A stretch of 5,705 nucleotides of DNA from Pseudomonadota bacterium. GTDB lineage: Bacteria; Pseudomonadota; Gammaproteobacteria; Steroidobacterales; Steroidobacteraceae. Each line of letters opens with the position of its first letter. Positions within the stretch are counted from its first letter, which is position 1. The notes beneath the pieces are model-generated. The model ran no database searches and was not told the DNA's origin. It saw nothing but the letters and a program-made list of their open reading frames with translations. Both the position numbers and the translations under genes were made by a program. The stretch covers positions 1-5,705 of the forward strand of contig QGUX01000224.1 in NCBI GenBank assembly GCA_003242275.1, read 5' to 3'. This document shows positions 1 through 5,285 of the stretch, in pieces.

Positions 1-821
1 GCGTAGCTGATCGCGAAGCGGTACGCCAGCGCGGTCAGGGGCTGTTCGTACTCGGGATCATCGGCATGTTCCCAGGCATCGCCCAGGTCCATGTTGAAGT
101 TGATCGCCACCATCAGCCGTCCGTGGTCGTCGAATACGCCGCGCCAGTGCGGCGTGTAGCCGTCCTCCTCGTAGGTCGTGCCGCGCATCACCGCGTAGAT
201 GCCGGGGATCTGCACCTTGTGGTCGAGGTCGTAGAGCACGTGGAAGACCTCGTGGTCGTCGGGGATGTCCACCACGTCGCGGTCGGGGAACACGCGCCGC
301 AGCGACTCCATGAATCCCTCCCACTGCTCGGTGCCGTGGAAGTCGTCCACCATCAGGAAGCCACCCTTCTCGAGGTACTCGCGCAGGGCGGCCGCCTCCT
401 GCTCGTCCAGGTACCAGCGGCCCACCTCCACCGCGTAGAGGAAGGGGAAATCGTTCAGCGACGGCGAGGTGGCGGTGATCAGGATGGCCTCGTCGCGCAG
501 CGGCTCATCCGGATTGATGCGCCGCGGCCCGAAGTCGCGGCTCCTGGGATCGATGGCATCGATGCGCGTGAGGCGGCGGATGCCCTGCAGCAGGTGGTAT
601 TCCGCCTCGGGCAAGTCGGTCTGCCACGCGCGGCCACCGAAGCCGCGGCCGTCGAGGTAGTTGCCGTTGTAGGCAAGGCGGGCGAAGCGGAATTCGCGAT
701 CGGGCGGCGGCAGCTCGCCGCTGCGGCCATTGCCCGTGACGGCGCCGGGCAGCAGCACACACAGGGCCAAGGCAGATGCCAGGCCGAGCTGCCGGCTGAA
801 CTGCCTGACTCGAAACCCCAT
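1..821 (-). CDS. DUF4159 domain-containing exported protein (partial at its C-terminus)
   Basis: The frame is open from an ATG at 821 to the window edge, giving 273 residues. An in-frame TAG lies four codons upstream, so translation cannot start earlier. Residues 1-30 form a signal peptide: basic MGFRVRQFSRQLG, then a hydrophobic stretch (LASALALCVLLPGAV). From about residue 42 the protein matches the DUF4159 pattern as I know it: FARLAYNGNYLDGRG, then TATSPSLNDFPFLY, EKGGFLMVDDFHG (151-163), WEGFMESLRRVFPDRDVV, and INFNMDLGDAWEHAD (240-254). The family has a glutamine-amidotransferase-like fold. No enzymatic role is established to my knowledge and I see no complete Cys-His-Glu triad. Family members often sit near MoxR ATPase/DUF58/von Willebrand genes, which would lie left of the window. 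The Shine-Dalgarno sequence is weak. The family match is firm, the function unknown; few residues should be missing. Confidence 0.86.
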   Translation of the reverse strand, partial: MGFRVRQFSRQLGLASALALCVLLPGAVTGNGRSGELPPPDREFRFARLAYNGNYLDGRGFGGRAWQTDLPEAEYHLLQGIRRLTRIDAIDPRSRDFGPRRINPDEPLRDEAILITATSPSLNDFPFLYAVEVGRWYLDEQEAAALREYLEKGGFLMVDDFHGTEQWEGFMESLRRVFPDRDVVDIPDDHEVFHVLYDLDHKVQIPGIYAVMRGTTYEEDGYTPHWRGVFDDHGRLMVAINFNMDLGDAWEHADDPEYEQPLTALAYRFAISY

Positions 822-908
822 GCGGCCAAACTAACCTTGAACAGGCTTCTGCGCCAGCCTCCCGATGCAGGTTCGCTTTGCGCAGGTGGCCGCCGCATTA
901 ACATCCCT
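822..908 (-). other. Intergenic gap between the rhomboid and DUF4159 genes
   Basis: This 87-base gap separates two minus-strand genes. I see no stem followed by a T-run, so there is no clear intrinsic terminator, and no convincing -10/-35 pair. A 6-base inverted match (CTGCGC at 849-854, GCGCAG at 880-885) has a 25-base loop and is probably chance in such GC-rich DNA. Read-through from the rhomboid gene is possible. Confidence 0.4.
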
Positions 909-1850
909 TCAGGATGGCTGCTGCGCCAGGCCCCAGGCGATGGCCAGCACCACCGGCGGAATCGCAGCCGCGAGCCATGTGGGCAAAGAGCGGATGGCAC
1001 GCGCACCGCGCGCCGATGCGGCAACCGCCCCGGCAACCACGCCGCAGCCAAATCCCAGCAGGTGCGACAGCACGTTGGTGGAGCCCGCGTCTTCCAGCAG
1101 GAAGGGATCGGGCGCGGGCATGCCGGCCACCGGCACATTGGAGCCGGCGCCGAAGAAGCCGAGCATGGCCACGCCGGCCACCAGCGGACCCCAGCGTGCC
1201 AGCGGATTGCCGAAGCGCTGGCCGCGCGTGCGCCATGCAAAGGCCGCCACCAGTCCCAGCATCGCGAATACCGCAGTGGAGGCGCCCGCCGAGACATAGC
1301 CCGGCAGCCCGATCAGCGCCTCGATGAAGTTGGCCAGCGTGGCCGCGGCGAGCACCAGCAGCCATGCGCGCGCATTGCCCCAGATCTGCGCCGCCGAGTA
1401 GCCCAGCAGCGCGCCGCCGCCCAGGTTGCCGGCGAGGTGCCCGATGTCCCAATGCAGCGTCAGCGCCGTCACCGCGCGCCACCACTCCCCGGCCCGCATC
1501 AGCGCGGGGTTCAAGGTGGCCGACTCGTACGGGTCGCGGCGCAGCCAGTCCTGTCCCAGCGCCACCGGCACCGCCACCAGCACCAGCACATAGAAGAGCG
1601 AGCCCAGCCATGCCCGCGGCTGCGGCGTGAAGCGCACCTCGGCCTGCCGCGGCCGGCGCGTACGTTCCTGCTCGTACTGCCACAGGTGATGCTGGGCATG
1701 CGCCAGCATGGGCTGCTCCACCAGCACCACGAAGCCGCCTTCGGGATGGACCTCCACCGTGCTCTCGATGCCCACGGCAATCAGCATGAAGGCGCGGTCC
1801 TCGCAGGCGCGCAGGTCGGCGGCACGGAACACGGGGACCGGCTGGTGCAT
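909..1850 (-). CDS. Rhomboid family intramembrane serine protease
   Basis: This is a polytopic membrane protease that cleaves transmembrane substrates within the bilayer. With the start at 1850 it has 313 residues: a soluble N-terminal part (about 1-80), then about six hydrophobic segments. Rhomboid hallmarks appear in order: a WR-containing L1 loop (GEWWRAVTALTLHW, 121-134), the HxxxN motif of TM2 (His138, Asn142 in HLAGN), the catalytic serine motif GAST (Ser191), and the catalytic His263 in SHLLGFGCG. All residues needed for the Ser-His dyad are present. A longer ATG at 1901 would add 17 residues and leave 12 bases after the VOC stop. I prefer 1850 because those extra codons have poorer third-position GC and an AGGG lies just before the 1850 ATG. 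Both starts have weak ribosome sites. Substrate unknown. Confidence 0.9.
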   Translation of the reverse strand: MHQPVPVFRAADLRACEDRAFMLIAVGIESTVEVHPEGGFVVLVEQPMLAHAQHHLWQYEQERTRRPRQAEVRFTPQPRAWLGSLFYVLVLVAVPVALGQDWLRRDPYESATLNPALMRAGEWWRAVTALTLHWDIGHLAGNLGGGALLGYSAAQIWGNARAWLLVLAAATLANFIEALIGLPGYVSAGASTAVFAMLGLVAAFAWRTRGQRFGNPLARWGPLVAGVAMLGFFGAGSNVPVAGMPAPDPFLLEDAGSTNVLSHLLGFGCGVVAGAVAASARGARAIRSLPTWLAAAIPPVVLAIAWGLAQQPS

Positions 1851-1913
1851 CGGCCCTGTATGGAGGCCGCCCCGGCAAGGTTCAACCGGCCGCGGGTGCA
1901 TCAGCGCCGGCGC

Positions 1914-2336
1914 CTACTTCGCGAAAAGCTGCGAAGGATCGCGGAAGCTCTTGAATTCCAGTGCGTTGCCGCTGGGATCCTGGAAGAACATCGTGGCCTG
2001 CTCGCCCACCTGGCCGGCGAAGCGGATGCCCGGCTCGATGCCGAACTTCACGCCGGCGGCGCGCAGGCGGTCCACGAGGTCATGCCACTGCTGCCATTCC
2101 AGCACCACGCCGAAGTGCGGCACCGGCACATGCTTGCCGTCCACCACGTTGTGGACGGCGCGGCGGCTGCGCACGTCCGGGTCGAGGTGCGCCACGAGCT
2201 GGTGGCCGAAGAAGTCGAAGTCCACCCACTCGGGTGAACTCCTGCCTTCGGGGCAGCCGAGCAGGCCGCCGTAGAAGGCGCGCGCCTCGGCCAGGTCGGC
2301 CACCGGCACGGCCAGGTGGAAGGGCTGCAGCGACAT
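1914..2336 (-). CDS. VOC superfamily protein (glyoxalase/extradiol dioxygenase-like, COG3565 type)
   Basis: A complete 140-residue protein of two VOC beta-alpha-beta-beta-beta modules, the usual length. It opens with [20 protein letters not shown] (residues 5-24), the typical first strand and helix. It then has [19 protein letters not shown] (28-46), [12 protein letters not shown] (70-81), and ends with [16 protein letters not shown] (116-131). Candidate metal ligands are His7, His74 and Glu127, the positions VOC metalloenzymes use. This arrangement matches COG3565, predicted extradiol-type dioxygenases whose substrate is unknown; glyoxalase I activity should not be assumed. The ATG at 2336 has AAAGGAG four bases upstream, a strong ribosome site that settles the start. 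It follows the methyltransferase stop by 25 bases, suggesting co-transcription. Probably cytoplasmic, as no signal sequence is seen. Confidence 0.92.
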   Translation of the reverse strand: MSLQPFHLAVPVADLAEARAFYGGLLGCPEGRSSPEWVDFDFFGHQLVAHLDPDVRSRRAVHNVVDGKHVPVPHFGVVLEWQQWHDLVDRLRAAGVKFGIEPGIRFAGQVGEQATMFFQDPSGNALEFKSFRDPSQLFAK

Positions 2337-2361
2337 GGGGCTCCTTTGCGGGTGGGGGCTG

Positions 2362-3231
2362 TCAGGCCTCGGGCTTCACGAACTTCAGCGTGAAGCGGTC
2401 GGACTCGCCGATGGCCTGGTACTTGGCGCGGTCGGTGTCTCCCAGCGCGAAGCTGGGCGGCAGCGTCCACACGCCGCGCGGATGGTCCTTGGTGTCGCGC
2501 GGATTGTTGTTGATGTCCGAGCGCGCCTCGAGCCTGAAGCCGGCGGCCTCGACCTTGCGGATCAGCCACTCCTCGCCCACGTAGGCCTGGCCCGGCTGCG
2601 CCGGCTCGAATCCGGGATCCGCGTGGCGGTGCTCGACCACGCCGAACACGCCGCCGGGCCTGAGCGCACGGAACACGGCGGCGTAGACCTCCTCGTCCAT
2701 GTCGGCCCAGGTCCAGTTGTGCACGTTGCGGAACGACACGACCAGATCGGCGCTGCCCTCGGGCGCGATGTCCGTCTTGCCCTTGGCCAGCACCGAGCGC
2801 CGCACCTTCGAATACAGCTCGGGGTTGGCGCTGGTGAGCGCGTCGAAGCTCTCGTTGTAGCGCAGCTCCTCGGGGCTCGCGGTCTCCGGGTCCATGATGG
2901 CGGCATAGTAGGTGCCGCGCTCGCGCAGGTAGGGCGCGAGGATCTCGGTGTACCAGCCGCCGAAAGGCCACAGCTCCACCACCGTCATGTCGGGGCGGAT
3001 GCCGAAGAAGGTCAGCGTCTCGACCGGATGGCGATACACGTCGCGCGCCCGGTTGGCCTCGGAGCGGTGCGCGCCCGCCACCACCTCCGCCAGTCCCTCG
3101 CCGGGCGCGACCGCCTGCGCCGCGGACGCGGCATCGCCGCCCTGCTTCGAGCAGGCCGCCAGCGCCAGCAGGGCACCGGCGAACGCGGCCACGCACCGGG
3201 CAGACCGAAACTTCCCCACCTGTGGTTCCAT
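2362..3231 (-). CDS. Exported (predicted lipoprotein) SAM-methyltransferase-like protein, COG4798 type
   Basis: A complete 289-residue protein. The N-terminus is a lipoprotein signal: basic residues, hydrophobic [14 protein letters not shown], and lipobox LAAC ending at Cys27. A class I methyltransferase-like domain follows: [20 protein letters not shown] (66-85), motif I as [17 protein letters not shown] (84-100), an acidic residue after the second strand (AAIMDPE, 110-116), and [13 protein letters not shown] (161-173) in the motif IV region. Next is [15 protein letters not shown] (189-203), the usual post-motif helix and strand. The [10 protein letters not shown] and FRNVHNW signatures fit COG4798, predicted methyltransferases that are often secreted. 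Motif I reads WPFGGW where I would expect a glycine-richer PGGGW-like loop. The ATG at 3231 has GGAG seven bases upstream. Substrate, methyl donor outside the cytoplasm and true activity are unknown. Confidence 0.87.
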   Translation of the reverse strand: MEPQVGKFRSARCVAAFAGALLALAACSKQGGDAASAAQAVAPGEGLAEVVAGAHRSEANRARDVYRHPVETLTFFGIRPDMTVVELWPFGGWYTEILAPYLRERGTYYAAIMDPETASPEELRYNESFDALTSANPELYSKVRRSVLAKGKTDIAPEGSADLVVSFRNVHNWTWADMDEEVYAAVFRALRPGGVFGVVEHRHADPGFEPAQPGQAYVGEEWLIRKVEAAGFRLEARSDINNNPRDTKDHPRGVWTLPPSFALGDTDRAKYQAIGESDRFTLKFVKPEA

Positions 3232-3291
3232 GATTCTTCTCCACTTTCGCCCGCGCCCGCGGGACGCGGCACCGGGGGTGGAAGTCTAGCT
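3232..3291 (-). other. Intergenic gap between RES toxin and exported methyltransferase
   Basis: A 60-base gap on the minus strand. It contains a GC-rich self-complementary segment (CCGCGTCCCGCGG at roughly 3256-3268, continuing into CCCGCGGG) that could fold as a small hairpin. No T-run follows, so I do not call a terminator. The last bases carry the GGAG ribosome site of the methyltransferase. No good promoter is visible. Confidence 0.35.
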
Positions 3292-4029
3292 TCAATCGCC
3301 GGCAGGCGGTCCCCCGGCGAAGGTGAATTGGAAGCCCTCGCTGTGCAGCACCGAATCCCGCCGCCACGTGACGCGCGTGCGCGTGACCGCCAGGTGCCAG
3401 GACTGCTCGGACTGCGGCCCGGAGGTGAAGGCCTGCGGCGACAGCACCGCGGTGCACTGGCCGCCCTTCGGGTCACGCACCGAGCGGTAGCGGATCATCG
3501 CGATGCCTGCCTCGCGCGCCTGCGCGCCCAGGCGCTGGCAAGGCAAGTAGTCGTCGGGCGCCGTCCACAGTGCAGCCTGGGCATCGAATGGCGGCGCGCG
3601 CAGGTCGATGGTCCTGCCGGCCACGCGGCAGGCGAACAGCGTGTGCGGCACCGGCGCGAGGGACGCGAGCGCCGGGCTGTCCATCAGGAAGCGCCAGCGC
3701 CAGTACCCCAGCTCGGCGCAGGCCGTGCGCACCTCGGCCGCGCCGTAGAACACCCCGGGATCGGTGGGCGAGCGGAAGCGCGAGCCGCCCGGGAACCGCG
3801 GCGGATAACGGAACGGCGTGGCCAGCAGGTAGTGGAGCCTTGCGGCCGCCTGCGGCACCGGCGGCTTGCTGCCTTCGAGCAGCCGCTCCAGCTGCGCCTG
3901 CTCCTCCAGCGAATCGACCAGCCGCATGGTGGCGGCGCGGTGCTGCGCCTCCACCGCGCGCCACAGCCGGCCGGCCGCGCGGCGCGCCTCAGATGCGAGA
4001 GCGGCTGGCGTCCAGGTACTGGAGGACAC
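3292..4029 (-). CDS. RES domain toxin of a type II toxin-antitoxin system
   Basis: A complete 245-residue RES-family protein. Characterised RES toxins degrade cellular NAD+ and stop growth; the cognate Xre/DUF2384 antitoxin binds and blocks the active site. Visible family features: LHYLLATPFRYPPRF (65-79), GSRFRSPTDPGVFYGA (82-97), TACAELGYWRW (102-112) and AMIRYRSVRDPKGGQC (177-192). The R-E-S residues that name the family are probably Arg84 or Arg86, Glu106 and Ser183, with Tyr95 as another likely active-site residue. All are present, so the toxin looks intact. The start is a GTG at 4029 with GAGGG eight bases upstream, inside the antitoxin reading frame. The two genes overlap by 41 bases, which implies translational coupling and antitoxin made first. 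An internal ATG at 3927 would delete conserved N-terminal sequence (RLWRAVEAQH) and is unlikely. Toxin activity is inferred from the family. Confidence 0.9.
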   Translation of the reverse strand: MSSSTWTPAALASEARRAAGRLWRAVEAQHRAATMRLVDSLEEQAQLERLLEGSKPPVPQAAARLHYLLATPFRYPPRFPGGSRFRSPTDPGVFYGAAEVRTACAELGYWRWRFLMDSPALASLAPVPHTLFACRVAGRTIDLRAPPFDAQAALWTAPDDYLPCQRLGAQAREAGIAMIRYRSVRDPKGGQCTAVLSPQAFTSGPQSEQSWHLAVTRTRVTWRRDSVLHSEGFQFTFAGGPPAGD

Positions 4030-4369
4030 GCACCAGGCCCTCGGCGCCGCCGATCAGGTCCACCGGCCGCGCCGCCAGCGCCAGGTTTTCGCTGCGCAGC
4101 CAGGTGCGGGCGTCGGCGTCATTGCCGACCAGCGCCGCCAGCGAGCGGTACAGCCGCACGAACAGCAGCGCGAATTCCCATTCGCGCCGGCGCGAGGGTG
4201 CCAGCCGGTAGGTGCCCGCGAACAGCCGCGAGGCGGTGGCGCTGCTGACGCCCAGCACCTCGGCCACCGCGGCCTGGCTGAGCCCCAGCAGCCCGGCGGC
4301 CCGCACCACGGCCTTGCTCAGCGTGACGGAGGGATCGGGCTCCTGGCCCGGCAATGTGGATGCGCCCAT
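3989..4369 (-). CDS. Xre-type antitoxin with DUF2384 (MbcA/ParS/Xre toxin-binding) domain
   Basis: A complete 126-residue antitoxin paired with the RES toxin. Residues 16-52 form the DNA-binding helix-turn-helix (LGLSQAAVAEVLGVSSATAS at 28-47, then RLFAG). Residues 63-126 form the DUF2384 toxin-binding region, with LFVRLYRSLAALVG, the W90-LRSENLALA segment (the typical WL.s.N.aLgg motif) and the closing GLVRVLQYLDA helix. It should neutralise the RES toxin and repress its own promoter. I chose the ATG at 4369 because AAAGGAGG lies four bases upstream and a candidate promoter and palindrome lie just before it. An in-frame ATG at 4402 (11 more residues, MAVSFLQKGGR) also has a good site, AGGAG at seven bases. 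It would be usable only on transcripts begun further upstream, for example through the FlhD-like gene 54 bases away. Confidence 0.91.
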   Translation of the reverse strand: MGASTLPGQEPDPSVTLSKAVVRAAGLLGLSQAAVAEVLGVSSATASRLFAGTYRLAPSRRREWEFALLFVRLYRSLAALVGNDADARTWLRSENLALAARPVDLIGGAEGLVRVLQYLDASRSRI

Positions 4370-4376
4370 GCGGCCT

Positions 4377-4392
4377 CCTTTCTGAAGAAAGG
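4377..4392. repeat. 7-bp inverted repeat, candidate Xre operator
   Basis: The plus strand reads CCTTTCT-GA-AGAAAGG: two perfect 7-base arms with a 2-base spacer. It lies 8 bases before the antitoxin ATG at 4369, shares three bases with the candidate -10 box, and its left arm overlaps the AAAGGAGG ribosome site (4374-4381). The position is that of an autorepression operator for the helix-turn-helix antitoxin. As RNA it could also pair with the ribosome site. No experimental support is available. Confidence 0.6.
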
Positions 4393-4418
4393 ATACCGCC
4401 ATTTTGGTTCTCCTGCAA
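4390..4418 (-). promoter_or_regulatory. Candidate promoter of the Xre-RES operon
   Basis: On the minus strand TTGCAG (4413-4418) and TATCCT (4390-4395) are separated by exactly 17 bases, fitting a sigma-70 promoter. The -35 matches three of six consensus bases and the -10 four of six. Transcription would begin near 4383, leaving a leader of about 14 bases that carries only the ribosome site of the ATG at 4369. Short promoters of this quality occur by chance, so the support comes mainly from the location and the adjoining palindrome. Confidence 0.45.
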
Positions 4419-4456
4419 TTTCCGGGACGGACGCCCCACGCACCCCGGCGATGGAG

Positions 4457-5125
4457 TCAGCGGCGCGGACGCGGCGGGGGATGCCCAGCCGCGGTCAGCA
4501 CCCCCGCGGCCATGAGCTGCAGGCCCCTGAGGCTGACCTGCGTCAGCGCCGTGCTGGCCGGGTTGCGTGCCGCCAGCAGCAGGTGGCGCCACACCTGCGG
4601 CTGGCGCTCCCAGCGCGGCCGCACCCAGCCGGGACGGTGCTGCGCCAGCCAGTTGAGGTCGGCCAGGCGCAGCTGGCCGATGCGCTCGGCGCAGGCCGCC
4701 GACATGCCCAGCACCACGCGCGCGAGCTGCCGCTCGGCCCGGGCGAAGTGCCAGCCCAGCATCAGCACCTGGCGGATGAAATCATCCACGCCCTCGCCGA
4801 CGAACACCGGCTCGGCGAACTGCATGGGCAGGTCGTGCACCATGCGCTGCTCCAGGCAGCGCCAGCGCGGCAGGTCGTCGAAACCCGCGTCCACCAGCAG
4901 CCACGGCGAGGCCGACAGCCGCTGGCGCGCCGCCGCCGGCAGCTCGCGCCAGAACGCGCCCTGCCCCGCGAACAGCGCCGGGCACAGCCGCTCGTCCCTG
5001 GCGGCCATGTCGGCCAGCAGGTCGATGCACTGCAGGTTGATGTCCGCAACCGCATCGAGGGAGCCGTCGGCGAGCCAGTTGCCCGCCTGCCAGGGCCGTC
5101 CCGAGCCTGACACCTGAATTGCCAT
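4457..5125 (-). CDS. Uncharacterised protein with two FlhD-like segments; candidate transcriptional regulator
   Basis: A complete 222-residue protein, mostly helical, without signal or membrane segments. I do not recognise it as a named family. The C-terminal half can be placed without gaps on the E. coli FlhD core, recalled from memory: the region from Asp115 through LML (121-123) to LGMSAACAERIGQLRLADL (139-157), LA (160-161) and RW (171-172) matches FlhD LGI-NEE-MA, LTLPQM, LA and FRF in spacing. The N-terminal half begins DINL (28-31), as FlhD does, and ends LPAAARQRLSASPWLLVDAGFD (62-83), matching the equivalent FlhD region with about three residues lost. FlhD is about 116 residues and dimerises; this may be a fused tandem copy. 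The C-terminal tail (HPPPRPRR) is basic and proline-rich. The ATG at 5125 is preferred to a TTG at 5146; its ribosome site is weak. The divergent FlhC-like gene at 5286 supports a regulatory role. Confidence 0.72.
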   Translation of the reverse strand: MAIQVSGSGRPWQAGNWLADGSLDAVADINLQCIDLLADMAARDERLCPALFAGQGAFWRELPAAARQRLSASPWLLVDAGFDDLPRWRCLEQRMVHDLPMQFAEPVFVGEGVDDFIRQVLMLGWHFARAERQLARVVLGMSAACAERIGQLRLADLNWLAQHRPGWVRPRWERQPQVWRHLLLAARNPASTALTQVSLRGLQLMAAGVLTAAGHPPPRPRR

Positions 5126-5285
5126 CGTCCGCGTCCGCCTGCGCAAAAAAGCCTGAAAAATCCCTGTTGCGGCCAGATATTCCCGTGGAGGGGCTGTTGT
5201 TGGAATCCTTAAAATTGGGAAAAATTTCCCAATTTCATTTTTCCAGCATTTTAAGCACCAGAACCGGCAGGCAGGGAAGGCCCCG
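5126..5285. promoter_or_regulatory. Divergent intergenic region between FlhD-like and FlhC-like genes
   Basis: These 160 bases separate two divergent starts and must hold promoters for both genes. The centre (about 5200-5255) is AT-rich, in sharp contrast to the coding DNA, and holds nested inverted repeats. On the minus strand, nearer the FlhD-like gene, CAGG recurs three times at 11-13 base steps with T-runs between (5135-5164). A weak GGAAGG ribosome site precedes the plus-strand ATG at 5286. I could not assign a convincing -35/-10 pair in either direction. Confidence 0.6.
5208..5255. repeat. Nested inverted repeats in the divergent AT-rich island
   Basis: The inner palindrome has perfect 11-base arms, AAATTGGGAAA (5212-5222) and TTTCCCAATTT (5225-5235), around a 2-base AA spacer. 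An outer pair of 8-base arms, CTTAAAAT (5208-5215) and ATTTTAAG (5248-5255), partly shares bases with the inner left arm, so both structures cannot form fully at once. Since no gene ends here, a terminator makes little sense. A dimeric regulator's operator, possibly for the flanking FlhDC-like proteins, is the likeliest reading. Confidence 0.7.

Noticed and set aside
66..2237. A 723-codon open frame on the plus strand
   Set aside because: It lies opposite three minus-strand genes with clear family matches, its translation is low-complexity (many H, R, A, V, Q) with no recognisable domain, and high-GC DNA readily gives long antisense frames.
2048..3457. A 469-codon open frame on the minus strand
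   Set aside because: It is a frame-shifted shadow of the methyltransferase and VOC genes; the real frames carry signal peptide and domain motifs while this one is Arg/Gly-rich without motifs.
2335..4248. A 637-codon open frame on the plus strand
   Set aside because: It is antisense to the methyltransferase, toxin and antitoxin genes, has no family features, and is explained by codon bias of the genes opposite.
4377..4392. The antitoxin-upstream palindrome as a terminator of the FlhD-like gene
   Set aside because: It has no T-run after the arm on the minus strand and overlaps the antitoxin ribosome site, so an operator or translational element fits better.
3866..5110. A 414-codon open frame on the plus strand
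   Set aside because: It is antisense to the antitoxin and FlhD-like genes, has low-complexity composition, and crosses the antitoxin promoter region.
5212..5235. The AT-rich palindrome as a rho-independent terminator
   Set aside because: Both flanking genes read away from it, so no transcript of theirs ends here, and the stem is AT-heavy without a GC-rich core next to a T-run.
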